A DNA stretch of 64,000 nucleotides, taken from DASUNQ01 sp044866775 (GTDB lineage Bacteria; Acidobacteriota; Thermoanaerobaculia; Multivoradales; UBA5704). This document shows positions 54,627 through 63,929 of the stretch, one piece after another. How positions within the stretch are numbered: the first letter of the stretch is position 1; every line of letters starts with the position of its first letter. The notes beneath the pieces are model-generated. The model was not told the origin of the DNA. It saw only the letters and a list, made by a program, of their open reading frames with translations, and did no database searches. Both the position numbers and the translations under genes were made by a program. The DNA is taken from contig JBIOUG010000167.1 of NCBI GenBank assembly GCA_044866775.1, positions 1 to 64,000 on the forward strand, in the 5' to 3' direction.

Positions 54627-55346
54627 GTGAGCGACGTCCTGGCGATCGTCCCGGCGTTCAACGAGGAGAGCGGCCTGCCCGGGCTCTTGCGGGAGCTCCG
54701 CGCCACGCTGCCTGTCTGGGACGTGCTGGTGATCAACGACGGCTCGACCGATCGCACGAGCGCCGTGGCCCGCGCCGAGGGCGTCGCTGTCCTCGATCTG
54801 CCGTACAACGCCGGGGTCGCCACCGCCGAGCAGGTCGGCTTCCTCTACGCCCTCGAGCGTGGCTATCACTACGTCGTCCGTCTCGACGGCGACGGCCAGC
54901 ACGTGCCAGCGGAGGCGGCGCGCGTGCTTGCCCGCGTGCGCGACGGGGAGGCCGACGTCGCCATCGGCTCGCGGTATCTGGCGCCGCCGCGGCCGCCCGC
55001 TTCGCTGGCGCGGCGCCTGGGCATCGCCTGGCTGTCGTGGCTGCTGTCGCGGATCGCGGGCCAACGCGTCACCGATCCGACGTCGGGGCTGCGCGCCTTC
55101 GACCGCCGCGCGATGTCGTTCTGCGGCCGGCTCTATCCCGAGGAGTACCCGGAGCCGGAGAGCGTCCTGCTCCTGGCGCGGCACGGCTTCCGCCTCTGCG
55201 AGGTGCCGGTGAGCATGCGCGAGCGGCAAGGAGGCACGACCTCGCTCGGCCCGCTGCGCGGGCTCTACTACATCTTCAAGGTGACGTTCGCTCTCGGCGT
55301 CGAGCTGCTGCGCCGGCCCACGCCGCTGGAGGATGACCGACCATGA
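54627..55346 (+). CDS. glycosyltransferase family 2
   Basis: This is a 239-aa GT2 of the polyprenyl-phosphate glycosyltransferase type. It starts VLAIVPAFNEESGLPGLLRE and has NDGSTDRTSAVA and LDGDGQHVP, the metal-binding DxD-like motif. The C-terminal part VPVSMRERQGGTTSLGPLRG is typical of this group. It starts with GTG. Its stop overlaps the DUF2304 gene as ATGA; a GT2-DUF2304 pair is common in surface-polysaccharide loci. Confidence 0.87.
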   Translation: MSDVLAIVPAFNEESGLPGLLRELRATLPVWDVLVINDGSTDRTSAVARAEGVAVLDLPYNAGVATAEQVGFLYALERGYHYVVRLDGDGQHVPAEAARVLARVRDGEADVAIGSRYLAPPRPPASLARRLGIAWLSWLLSRIAGQRVTDPTSGLRAFDRRAMSFCGRLYPEEYPEPESVLLLARHGFRLCEVPVSMRERQGGTTSLGPLRGLYYIFKVTFALGVELLRRPTPLEDDRP

Positions 55347-55723
55347 CCGACTACTACCTGCGCGTGCAGATCATCGCCATTGTCGCGGCCGTGCTGTTCT
55401 CGGCCTTCGTCATCGATCTCGTGCGGCGGCGGCGGCTCAACGAGTGGTACTCGCTGGTCTGGCTGGCGATCGGCGGCGCCGTCGCGGCGTTCGCCTTCTT
55501 CCGGCCGCTGCAGTTCGTGCTGGCGCGGCTGGTCGGGCTCTACTACCCGCCCCTCCTCGTGCTCGGGACGATCCTCTTCCTGCTGCTCGCCCTGAGCCTG
55601 CACTTCTCGGTCGTCCTCAACCGCCTGGAGGGGCACAACCGCCGGCTGGCGCAGCGCCTCGCCATCGTCGAGGCGCTGCTGGCGGAGACCTCCGATCCGG
55701 CGCGGCGACCGGCCGCTCCCTGA
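55343..55723 (+). CDS. DUF2304 membrane protein
   Basis: This is a 126-aa protein with three membrane helices (about residues 7-25, 38-55 and 70-92) and a helical cytoplasmic tail (LNRLEGHNRRLAQRLAIVEA). The RRRRLNEWYSLVWLAIG segment after helix 1 identifies DUF2304. It may assist the coupled GT2 enzyme or a flippase step; the function is not established. It is coupled upstream by ATGA. Confidence 0.85.
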   Translation: MTDYYLRVQIIAIVAAVLFSAFVIDLVRRRRLNEWYSLVWLAIGGAVAAFAFFRPLQFVLARLVGLYYPPLLVLGTILFLLLALSLHFSVVLNRLEGHNRRLAQRLAIVEALLAETSDPARRPAAP

Positions 55724-55725
55724 CG

Positions 55726-56982
55726 ATGAGGCTGCTCTTCGTCCACGAGGTCAACTATCTCCGCAAGGTCGTCTACGAGACCCAGGAGTACGCCGAGCGG
55801 CTGGCGGCGCGCGGGCACGAGGTCGTGTACATCGATTTCCCCGAAGGCGAGCCCCGCCGCGGCCTGCGCCGGCTGCTCGACCTCCAGACCGAGGTGCGGC
55901 GGGGCGTGGGGCGGGCCGGCGTTCCCGGGACGATCGAGCTGCGGACTCCCGGCCGGGTGCTGCCGCCGCCGGCCGATCGCCTGGCCGCCAGCCTCACCCA
56001 CGTCCCGGCCGTCGGGCGCGCCCTCGCCCGCGAGCGCTTCGACGCGGTCGTGCTCTACGCGGTGCCGACGAACGGCTGGCAGACCGTGATCCTGGCGCGG
56101 CGGCGGCGGGTGCCGGTCCTCTTCCGGGCCATCGACGTGCCGACCGAGATGCGCCGCACGGCCTTTCGGCCGCTGGTGGCGCTGGCGGCGGGATTCGTCT
56201 ACCGGCACGCCGACGCCATCTCGACCCACACCCAACCGCTGCGGCAGTACTGCATCCGGCGCGGCGCGGCGCCCGAGAAGGTGTCCGTCGAGGTTCCGGG
56301 ATTCAATCTCGAGCACTTCGCGCCCGGCGACCCGGACCCCGTGCTCCTCGACCGCTACGCGATCGAGCCCGGCGGCAAGGTGATCGTGTTCATGGGCGAG
56401 TTCCACTATTTCTCGGCCGTAGAATGGCTGGTCGAGGCGCTGGCGCCCTACCTGCGCTCGCAGCAGGACGTCTATCTGCTGCTGCTGGGCGGCAAGCCGG
56501 CGGTCGGCGGCACCTCGCCCGAGCGGGTGCGCGCTCTTGCTGGAGCGCTGGGCGTCGCGCGCGCGGTGCGGGCGGTGGGGCGCGTGGAGTACGCCGACCT
56601 GCCGGCGCATCTGCGACTGGCCGACGTCGCCGTCGTCCCGTTGCGCCGGACGGTCCAGGCCGATACCGCCCTGCCCAGCAAGGCGCTCCAGTACCTGGCG
56701 TGCGGACTGCCGACCGTGTCGACCCCGCTCGCCGGCCTGCGGTCGGTGGTCTGCGACGAGAGCATGGGAATCGTCTATCGCGAGCTCGGCGAAGGCTTCG
56801 TGGCGGCGGTCGTCGAGCTGCTCGGCGACGCGGCCCGCCGGCGGCAGTTCGCGGGCGCCGCGCGCGGCGCGGCGACCCGGCTCTTCGACTGGCGGCGCTG
56901 TGAAGAGCAGTTCGAGGCGGCCATCGTGCGCGTGATCGCAGCGTCCAGGGAGAGAGCGCTGCCGGCGCTTTCGCGCCGCTGA
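55726..56982 (+). CDS. glycosyltransferase family 4
   Basis: This is a GT-B transferase of 418 aa. The N-terminal domain begins MRLLFVHEVNYLRKVVYETQ and has AERLAARGHEVVYIDFP. The C-terminal donor domain has KVIVFMGEFHYFSAVEWLVE and the conserved VVPLRRTVQADTALPSKALQ, with the ALQYLACGLPTVSTP motif. The ATG at 55726 starts two bases after the DUF2304 stop. The stop overlaps the methyltransferase start as TGATG, so the genes are co-translated. Confidence 0.87.
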   Translation: MRLLFVHEVNYLRKVVYETQEYAERLAARGHEVVYIDFPEGEPRRGLRRLLDLQTEVRRGVGRAGVPGTIELRTPGRVLPPPADRLAASLTHVPAVGRALARERFDAVVLYAVPTNGWQTVILARRRRVPVLFRAIDVPTEMRRTAFRPLVALAAGFVYRHADAISTHTQPLRQYCIRRGAAPEKVSVEVPGFNLEHFAPGDPDPVLLDRYAIEPGGKVIVFMGEFHYFSAVEWLVEALAPYLRSQQDVYLLLLGGKPAVGGTSPERVRALAGALGVARAVRAVGRVEYADLPAHLRLADVAVVPLRRTVQADTALPSKALQYLACGLPTVSTPLAGLRSVVCDESMGIVYRELGEGFVAAVVELLGDAARRRQFAGAARGAATRLFDWRRCEEQFEAAIVRVIAASRERALPALSRR

Positions 56983-57605
56983 TGGACGCCGGGACGAAGA
57001 GCGCCGCCTACGCGAGCCGGCTGGAGCGCTTCGACCGCGGGTGGCGCCGGATCCTCGACGTCCAACGACCTTACCGCTGGAACATCCGCCGGCTCGATCT
57101 CGGTCTGACCCTCGACGTCGGTTGCGGCGTCGGCCGCAACCTCCTGCACCTGGGCGGCCGCGCGGCCGGAGTCGGAGTCGACCACGCGGCGCCGGCGGTC
57201 GAGCGCGCCCGCGCCCGCGGTCTCGAGGCCTTCACGCCGGAGGAGTTCAGGCGCTCGGCCTTCGCGCGACCGGGGCGCTTCGACTCGCTGCTGCTTGCCC
57301 ACGTCCTCGAGCACATGCGCTTCGAGGCCGCCTGCGCCCTCGTGCGGGAATACCTGCCGTACGTGCGTCCAGGAGGGAAGGCCGTCTTCATCGTGCCGCA
57401 AGAGGCCGGCTTTCGCTGCGACGAGACGCACGTCGAGTTCTTCGGTCCGGATGAGCTCGACCGCGTCGCCCGCGCTTGCGGCTTGCAGCCGCGGCGGTGC
57501 TACTCGTTCCCCTTTCCCCGGGTGGTCGGCAGGCTCTTCCCGCACAACGAGACCGTCATGCTGGCGTCCTGGCGCCCGTCGGGGCCGCGCCCTCAAGAGC
57601 CGTAG
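56982..57605 (+). CDS. class I SAM-dependent methyltransferase
   Basis: This is a 207-aa enzyme. Motif I is TLDVGCGVGRNLLHLGG near residue 43, then VGVDHAAPAVERARARG. The post-motif LLLAHVLEHMRFEAACALV and the HVEFFGPDELDRVA segment place it with small-molecule or glycolipid methyltransferases. It is the last rightward gene of this group and overlaps the convergent membrane-protein gene by 13 bp. Confidence 0.82.
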   Translation: MDAGTKSAAYASRLERFDRGWRRILDVQRPYRWNIRRLDLGLTLDVGCGVGRNLLHLGGRAAGVGVDHAAPAVERARARGLEAFTPEEFRRSAFARPGRFDSLLLAHVLEHMRFEAACALVREYLPYVRPGGKAVFIVPQEAGFRCDETHVEFFGPDELDRVARACGLQPRRCYSFPFPRVVGRLFPHNETVMLASWRPSGPRPQEP

Positions 57606-60283
57606 AGGATGCGCAGCTCTCCGCCCGGCAGCGCGCGCAGCACCCGCGGCGGGCCACCGGCGGCATCGCGCTCGAACCACAGCATCGCCTCCACCGCCAA
57701 CTGAGCGGTCGGGTTGAGCTGCCACCACACGACGTCCGCCTGGAACGAGCCGGCGGCGGTGTCCAGCCGCACGACCTCGACGGGCGCCTCCCGGCCGTCG
57801 ATCCGGCCGCGGGCGCGGCGGTCGCCGAGGTCGATCTCGAGCTCGCCCGTCTGCGGCGTCTGCCCGGGCGGGAAGTCCAAGCTCCACACGCCGTAGTACA
57901 GGCCCTGCTGGGACCCGACGTGGACGCCGAGGCGGTAGGTGCGCGGCCCGGCGTCGCGCGGCGGGACCAGGGTCGCCCGGTAGCGCACGACGTCGCCTTC
58001 GACGCTCTGTTCGACGTGCGCCGCTCCGACCTGGTCGGCGACCGTCTCGACGCACGCACCGCTGCGGCCGGTGGGCTGGCGCAGCACGCGCACCCCGGCG
58101 AGCAAGGCGTCGCCGGCCAGCGACCGCAGGCGGATCACGGAGGCCGGGAAGCACCCGACGTGCAGATCCAGGGTCCACGCGCCGGCGCCGAGCGCGATCG
58201 GCGGCGCGTCGCCGCCGGTGGCGATCTCGATGCCGCGCGGCGCGAACACCTGCACCTGCGCCGTCATCGGTCGCCCGGCGCCGCGCCCGCCCGTCGCCGT
58301 CGCCTCGCCGAGGCGGGCCGTGATCGTCGGCGCGCCGCTCGGCAGCGCGACCTCGAGGGTTTGGCCGCGCCGCCAGCGCGGCGACGCGAAAAGCAGGCTG
58401 CCGATCCGCCCGTCGCGGCGGCGCCGCAGCTCGAAGCGCTCGTTGCGCCACACCGAGACGTAGGTCGCCGGCGAGTACCAGGGCTCGTTCAGCAGCTCGG
58501 CGCGATCGCGGTCGACGCTGCGCTCGACCAGCGCATAGCTACAGAAGGCGTTCGGCGCGCCGGGGCTGTCGACGTGGTAGGCCCACAGGCGCTCGCGGTA
58601 GCGCATCTTGACGTCGCGCAGCAGATAGCCGAGCCAATGCTGATGCAGACCGCGGGCGGCGTCGACCATCAGCCATTCCGCAGGCGGGAGCCGCGAGGCG
58701 GCGGCCGCCGCCTCGATCACGTCGCGGGTCACGACGGTACACTGGCGGGCCGCGTAGTAGCCGGTCCAGGCGGTGGCCCAGAGGTTCGCCGCCAGCAACG
58801 GCAGGCCGGTCGCGACTGCCAGCCACCTGCCGGTGTGAGCCCTCCAGGCCGCCACCAGGCCGGCCGCGACGAGCACCAGGACGAGCGGGGTCAGCGCCGT
58901 CACTGTCTTGAAGTAGCCGTATGGGTAGCCGTGCGGCGGGTTGACCAGGAAGCGTTGGTGCAGGAGAAGAGCGATGCTGGTCAGGAGCAGACAGGCCGCC
59001 ACCAGCCGCCCGCGCCGCGGCAGACGGCACCAGCCGTATAAGGCCAGGCCCGTGGCGGCGCCGGCGACGACCCACGCCAGCGCCAAGGGTAGCTGCCGCC
59101 ATCGGGTTCCCAGGGCGAGCGCGGCATGCGCCACGAGCCCGAAGATCTCGACCGGCGGCGGGAAGACGAGGATGTTGCCGATGCCGACCTTGCTGGTGCC
59201 GGCGGACGTAAACAGGCCTGAGACCGCCGCGAGCTCGACGCCGCCTTTCGCGAAGGCCGGCGCGTTGCTGAGGAGCGCACAGCCGCCGGCGGCGGCCCAC
59301 CAGCGGGCGGCGGCGCTGAGCGGCCGGCGAGCGGCCGGAGCTCGGGCCACCGCAAGGACCGCCCATGCCGCGGCGACCGCGAACAGCGCCTGGACCGCGA
59401 AGGCCGGATAGGTGGACATCAGGCCGCTGAAGAGGCAACCGAAGACCGCGGCCGCTCGCAACGTCGGCCGGCGCTGCCCCTCGACGCCCGCCCACAGCAC
59501 GATCGGCAGCAGCGCCAGGCCGACCGACTGCGAGAGGAAGTTGTCGAAGACCGGCCATAGCAGCAGGTTGTTGATCGCGACAAGCACCGCCGCCAGCAAG
59601 GCCGCGAGGTGCGCGAGGCGCAAGCTCGACCGCGCCAAGACGTAGACGGCGCCCGCGGTCAGACCGAAAAAGAGTGCGCTCGCCACCGTCAGGAGCTCGT
59701 AGCTGCGGCGGCCGGTCAGCAGCCCCCAAAGGCCGACGAAATAGACGTCGCCCACCCGCCCGAGCTCGATCTGCGCCTGGACCCACCCGAGGTAGGGCTT
59801 GCCGGGCTCGCTGGCGGGCAGGCGTGGAGGAGCGACCTGGAGGTACTCCGAACGGACCGCGTAGGAGATGCCGTCGATCGCCGTGCCGACGGTCGTCAGG
59901 CGCCCGAGGAGGAAGAGCGGCCCGAGGGCGACCAGGAGACCGAGCCCACAGCAGGCGAGCGCGGCGCGGACCCGGCGGGGCGCGCGCAGCAAGCCGCAGC
60001 GCCAGGCGGCGATCCAGCCCGCCGCCGCCAAGACCACGAAAACCCAGGAGACGGACCGCAGGCCGAGGCCGGCGGCGCCGGCGTAGTGGGCGATCCCGGA
60101 GATCGCCGCAAACCCGAGGAAGGGCGCCACCAGGACGGCGAGCGGCCGCGCGCGCCGGGGCAGAGCCGGCACCAGCAGGAAACCGCAGCCCCAGAGGAGC
60201 CCCAGCGCGACCGCCAGCACGACTGCGAGCGCTCCCAGCAGTGCGAGGAGCGCGGTCGCCGGCGGGAGGAAGGACGTGGGCAT
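57593..60283 (-). CDS. large multi-pass membrane protein with C-terminal beta-rich domain
   Basis: This is an 896-aa integral membrane protein. About 12-14 hydrophobic segments occupy roughly residues 1-520, and the remaining part is soluble and beta-rich (GTYRLGVHVGS-like repeats). No DxD or ED motif typical of GT-C enzymes is clear, although the length and context suggest a GT-C-like transferase or polymerase for surface glycan. The stop of the upstream GT2 gene lies one base from its ATG, so the two are probably coupled. Confidence 0.7.
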   Translation of the reverse strand: MPTSFLPPATALLALLGALAVVLAVALGLLWGCGFLLVPALPRRARPLAVLVAPFLGFAAISGIAHYAGAAGLGLRSVSWVFVVLAAAGWIAAWRCGLLRAPRRVRAALACCGLGLLVALGPLFLLGRLTTVGTAIDGISYAVRSEYLQVAPPRLPASEPGKPYLGWVQAQIELGRVGDVYFVGLWGLLTGRRSYELLTVASALFFGLTAGAVYVLARSSLRLAHLAALLAAVLVAINNLLLWPVFDNFLSQSVGLALLPIVLWAGVEGQRRPTLRAAAVFGCLFSGLMSTYPAFAVQALFAVAAAWAVLAVARAPAARRPLSAAARWWAAAGGCALLSNAPAFAKGGVELAAVSGLFTSAGTSKVGIGNILVFPPPVEIFGLVAHAALALGTRWRQLPLALAWVVAGAATGLALYGWCRLPRRGRLVAACLLLTSIALLLHQRFLVNPPHGYPYGYFKTVTALTPLVLVLVAAGLVAAWRAHTGRWLAVATGLPLLAANLWATAWTGYYAARQCTVVTRDVIEAAAAASRLPPAEWLMVDAARGLHQHWLGYLLRDVKMRYRERLWAYHVDSPGAPNAFCSYALVERSVDRDRAELLNEPWYSPATYVSVWRNERFELRRRRDGRIGSLLFASPRWRRGQTLEVALPSGAPTITARLGEATATGGRGAGRPMTAQVQVFAPRGIEIATGGDAPPIALGAGAWTLDLHVGCFPASVIRLRSLAGDALLAGVRVLRQPTGRSGACVETVADQVGAAHVEQSVEGDVVRYRATLVPPRDAGPRTYRLGVHVGSQQGLYYGVWSLDFPPGQTPQTGELEIDLGDRRARGRIDGREAPVEVVRLDTAAGSFQADVVWWQLNPTAQLAVEAMLWFERDAAGGPPRVLRALPGGELRILYGS

Positions 60284-60284
60284 C

Positions 60285-61004
60285 TCAGAACCGCGAGGGC
60301 CACAGGCCGAGGCGGGCCGCGACGATGATGCCGATCATCCGGCAGCCGAGCAGGAATGACGTCCACGAGCTTCCGGTAACCGCGGAGCGTCCGACGCGCG
60401 GCAGATAATGCACCGGGATTTGAACGATGCGGTGGCGATGCCGAACGCTGCACAGGAGCATCTCGAGCCCGAAGGTCGAGCCCGAAGACGCGAGATCGCG
60501 CAGCACGTCCTCGACCACTCTTCGCCGCAGCACCCTGAACGTGCAGCCGACGTCGCTCAGGTACACGGTGTTGAACAGGAACTCGATGAGCTTGGCGACG
60601 AACCAGTTCCCCAGGCGCAGGAAAGGCCCCATGTTCGCTCCCGTCCAGACGAACTGCTGGACGGTTCGCGAACCGAGCACCTGGTCGACGTCGCGCGTAT
60701 AGGGCAGGAGCTTCTCAAGGTCCTCGGGATCGAACGTGCCGTCGGGCTCGCAGAGACAGACGAGCTCGCCGGTCGCTTCCTGCAGGCCGCGCCGGATCGC
60801 CGCTCCGTATCCCTGCCGCGGCTCGGATACCTCGACGGCCAACGTGCCGCGGATCGCCTCGCTCGTGCCCGGCGCCGCGTTGTTGTTGACGACGATGATC
60901 TCGTCGAGCACCCCCAGCACCTCGAACCGGCGCACGCAGTCGCCGATGCTCTCGGCCTCGTTATAGGTCGGGAGAACGAGCGACAGTGTCTGCTGCTGCC
61001 ACAC
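60285..61004 (-). CDS. glycosyltransferase family 2
   Basis: This is a 239-aa GT2. It begins LSLVLPTYNEAESIGDCVRR. The nucleotide-binding acidic stretch is VVNNNAAPGTSEAIRGT, then CEPDGTFDPEDLEKLLPY. The C-terminal half carries a hydrophobic region with TVYLSDVGCTFRVLRR and PVHYLPRVGRSAV. It resembles polyprenyl-phosphate sugar synthases. It lies between two large membrane-protein genes on the same strand, with almost no spacing. Confidence 0.87.
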   Translation of the reverse strand: MWQQQTLSLVLPTYNEAESIGDCVRRFEVLGVLDEIIVVNNNAAPGTSEAIRGTLAVEVSEPRQGYGAAIRRGLQEATGELVCLCEPDGTFDPEDLEKLLPYTRDVDQVLGSRTVQQFVWTGANMGPFLRLGNWFVAKLIEFLFNTVYLSDVGCTFRVLRRRVVEDVLRDLASSGSTFGLEMLLCSVRHRHRIVQIPVHYLPRVGRSAVTGSSWTSFLLGCRMIGIIVAARLGLWPSRF

Positions 61005-61005
61005 G

Positions 61006-62469
61006 CTAGGCCGCCGGCGATCGCGGAAGAAAGATCGTCCAGACGCCGACCTGCAGACGGCGGTAGCCGGGATCGGCGGCGAGGGAATCTCTGAGCTCCA
61101 GCCTTTCGGGCGAGCCTTCGCGGAAGACGTAGGCGACGTCGCGCCCGGCGGCCGCCACGGCCGCCTCGTAACGCGGAAAGCGGACGAGGGAGAGCTCCGT
61201 AGCCTGGATCCGCTCGTCGGTCTCGAAGGTCAGGGGGTACGCCATCCAGTGATCGCCGCGCACGAATCGCACCCCGGCGGGTTCAAGGCTCGCCAGCACT
61301 TGCGGTAGCTTCGCGACCGCCCAGTCGTGGCGCCGCTCGCGAAGCAGCCCGGGCAGCGCAAAGACCACCGCCCAGAGCGCCGGCAGAAGTGCGATCAGGA
61401 AAGGCCGCGGACGCCACGCCGGCCGCCACTCCCGCAATGCTAGCGCCAGAGCGAGGAAGGCGAGGAATGGGTAGAACAGCGCAACGTGCCGTCCATCGAC
61501 GTTTCGGATCGAGTTATGGAAGAGCGCCAGCAGGAAAGGTGAGATCAGCCCGCTGATGCCGATGAGCCGCACCGCACCGGGCCGGCGGATCGCCACCACG
61601 AAGGCGCAGAGGAGGAGCAGCCCGACGGCCACCGCCAGCCCGCGCCCCCACGCTCCACCCAGCCACAGGGCATCGCCCTCGCGGAACGTCGCTTCGCCCA
61701 GACGCAGGCCGAGCACGCGGGGCATTCCCGTGCCGACGAGGTTCGCGAGGCGGTAGGGATAGGTCCACGACGCAGGCGTGGGTGGCTCGACGAGGGAAGG
61801 CCATCCATGGCGGGCGTTGTACAGCAGGAACGGCGACACCCCGATCACCACCCCGTAGCCCACCGGCAGCGCCCACCGGAGGAGCTCCCGCCGGTGGTAT
61901 GCGGCCGCCGTGAGAAGGCCCGGCACCAGGGGGGCGAGGAAGAGCGGGTGCTGCCAGACCGCAAAGCCGGCGAGGCCGCCGAGCGCGACACGCCGCAGTG
62001 GAAGGCGAACCCTCCTCCGGTGTGGCCCGGCCTCCGGCTGCGCCGGCGCCAGGTCGTCGATCTGCAACAGCAGCCAGCCCGCGAACGCCGCGGCGCCCGC
62101 GGCGTAGCCCGCATAGGCGCGGATGGACAGGGCGATCGTCGACCATGAAAGGAGCCAGAACATGCCCGCTGCGAGGACCGCCGTCGGGCCGTCGGCGAGA
62201 CGTCGCAGGGCGAGCCCGAGGAGGACCGCGGAGGCGGCCCACAGTGCGACGGACACGCTCCTCAGCGCGGCACCGCTGGCCGGGAAGAGCGCCAGCAACG
62301 GCGCGGCCAGGAAGCTCTCGGCCGTCCCGCCGTAGGCGTTGCCCGCGAGGAGCCACCAAGGCTCCCCACGCAGCGCATCCTTCGCCATGAGCCCGGTGAG
62401 GGCCTCGTCACCGTTCAGCGGCAGCGAGGCGGCGGTCCAAACCCGCACCAGGAGGCCGGCGAGCGCCAC
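61006..62469 (-). CDS. GT-C-type membrane glycosyltransferase (ArnT/PMT-like)
   Basis: This is a membrane protein of 487 aa with about ten hydrophobic segments. The first loop contains SLPLNGDEALTGLMAKDALR, the expected position of the GT-C acidic motif (here DEA). The segment SFLAAPLLALFPASGAALRS is typical of the family. It probably transfers a polyprenyl-linked sugar on the periplasmic face. The start is uncertain: the GTG at 62469 is the only standard start codon near the conserved N-terminus, and no ribosome-binding site stands out. Confidence 0.75.
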   Translation of the reverse strand: MALAGLLVRVWTAASLPLNGDEALTGLMAKDALRGEPWWLLAGNAYGGTAESFLAAPLLALFPASGAALRSVSVALWAASAVLLGLALRRLADGPTAVLAAGMFWLLSWSTIALSIRAYAGYAAGAAAFAGWLLLQIDDLAPAQPEAGPHRRRVRLPLRRVALGGLAGFAVWQHPLFLAPLVPGLLTAAAYHRRELLRWALPVGYGVVIGVSPFLLYNARHGWPSLVEPPTPASWTYPYRLANLVGTGMPRVLGLRLGEATFREGDALWLGGAWGRGLAVAVGLLLLCAFVVAIRRPGAVRLIGISGLISPFLLALFHNSIRNVDGRHVALFYPFLAFLALALALREWRPAWRPRPFLIALLPALWAVVFALPGLLRERRHDWAVAKLPQVLASLEPAGVRFVRGDHWMAYPLTFETDERIQATELSLVRFPRYEAAVAAAGRDVAYVFREGSPERLELRDSLAADPGYRRLQVGVWTIFLPRSPAA

Positions 62470-62554
62470 GGCGGCGGCCGCGACGCCCAGCGGGCCGATC
62501 CGATCGCCGGAGGCGCGGGGCGTGAAGCCGTATGCCGTGGCCGCAGCCCGGCGG

Positions 62555-63079
62555 CTACTCGAAATAGCCGGTGATGTCGAAGATCAGGTGCGAGTTGAAC
62601 TGGCTGCCCTGCAAATGCAGCGCGATGCGCGCCGAGGTGTCGCAGTTCGCGCCGGGGGTGGGGGCCGTCTCGGCGACGGGATTGCACGTGCCGGTGCCCG
62701 GGGCGTCGCCGTCCACCGGGACGATCGCGCCGTTGGCCAGGGCCGGCTCGTTGGCGAGGAAGTTGAGCGTCGACACCACGGGCTCCGACGCGTCGCTCGG
62801 CCACAGTATGAGCCAGCCGCTGGAGTTCGGGCTCACGATCGTCGCGTTGACGGTCAGCGCCTTGGCCGTCGCCGGGATGCCGCAGGCGCCCTTGAGGCGG
62901 AAGTGATGGAGCCCGCGGGCCAGCGGCGTCGTGCCGTCCGTGTCGCTCCGCGAGTCGAAGGCGCGGCACGGCGTCACGGCGTGGAACTGGTACGGCCCTG
63001 CCGCCATGAGCAGACCCGGCGCGCCGAGCAACGCGATCGCGAAGGTCGTAAAGATAGCTCTTGCAAGCGTACGGTCCAT
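62555..63079 (-). CDS. secreted protein with TPCRxxDSR motif
   Basis: This is a 174-aa protein with a signal peptide (about 1-26, FTTFAIALLGAPGLLMAAG). The mature part begins YQFHAVTPCRAFDSR and ends with HLIFDITGYFE. The TPCR-x-x-DSR pattern and the ITGYF ending are seen in many secreted or surface repeat proteins of Acidobacteria-like genomes, usually of unknown function. The ATG at 63079 follows GGGGAGAAG. The frame upstream to 63211 has no coding character. It stands alone between glycosyltransferase genes. Confidence 0.75.
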   Translation of the reverse strand: MDRTLARAIFTTFAIALLGAPGLLMAAGPYQFHAVTPCRAFDSRSDTDGTTPLARGLHHFRLKGACGIPATAKALTVNATIVSPNSSGWLILWPSDASEPVVSTLNFLANEPALANGAIVPVDGDAPGTGTCNPVAETAPTPGANCDTSARIALHLQGSQFNSHLIFDITGYFE

Positions 63080-63134
63080 GACTTCTCCCCTTCTTCCGAT
63101 CTTCCGAGTCGAGGCGATAACGGCATTCAAGAGT

Positions 63135-63929
63135 CTATTCGGGCGTGGCAGGCGTGTCAACGGGCGGGCTCGGCTCGCGGAAGAGTTGCGATTGTCGGAT
63201 GCCCCTGGCATGGAGTTTGTAGCGGAGGAGCACCCCCAAGATCGAGAAGCCGTAGCGGACGCTGCGCCAGAACCCGATCTGCGACGCCTCGTCGAAGTAG
63301 CGGGTGACGATCGGGATCTCGCGCGTGCGCATCCCCTTCCACACCCCTTGGGCGATGATCTCGGTGTCGAAAACGAAGTCGTCGGAGTTCGCTTGGAGGT
63401 CGACGCTCTCCAGATAGCGGCGGCTGTAGGCCCGGAGGCCGGAGTGGTACTCGGAGAGGTAGACGTAGAAGGTGGCGTTGGCGACGGCGGTCAGGAAGAG
63501 GTTCGCCAGGTACTTCCAGCGCGGCATCCCGCCTTCGAGCGGCCGCCCGCCGAGCATGCGGCTGCCGAAGACGGCGTCGCAGGCGTCGCGCAGCAGCGGC
63601 TCGACGAGCTCGGGGATGTAGCTCGGGTCGTATTGATGGTCGGGATGAACCATGACGACAATGTCCGCCCCACGCGCCAGCGCCTCGGCGTAGCAGGTCT
63701 TCTGGTTGCCGCCGTAGCCGCGATTGCGGGGGTGGACCACGACGTGGATGCCGAGCCGCCGCGCGATCTCGACGGTGCGGTCCCGGCTGGCGTCGTCGAC
63801 CAGGACGATGTCGTCCACCCACTCGAGCGGCAGGTCGCGGTAGGTCCGCTCGAGCGTCCTCTCGGCGTTGTACGCCGGCATGACGACGCAGATCTTCTGG
63901 GTGCGGGGCGGTGGCTTCTCCGGCGTCAT
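63135..63929 (-). CDS. glycosyltransferase family 2
   Basis: This is a 264-aa GT2 of the polyprenyl-phosphate sugar synthase type. It starts CVVMPAYNAERTLERTYRD, with DDASRDRTVEIAR, VMVHPDHQYDPSYIPEL (DxD-like) and GLRAYSRRYLESV. A C-terminal hydrophobic stretch may associate with the membrane. It is the last gene in the window; the 71 bases to the end show no gene. Confidence 0.87.
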   Translation of the reverse strand: MTPEKPPPRTQKICVVMPAYNAERTLERTYRDLPLEWVDDIVLVDDASRDRTVEIARRLGIHVVVHPRNRGYGGNQKTCYAEALARGADIVVMVHPDHQYDPSYIPELVEPLLRDACDAVFGSRMLGGRPLEGGMPRWKYLANLFLTAVANATFYVYLSEYHSGLRAYSRRYLESVDLQANSDDFVFDTEIIAQGVWKGMRTREIPIVTRYFDEASQIGFWRSVRYGFSILGVLLRYKLHARGIRQSQLFREPSPPVDTPATPE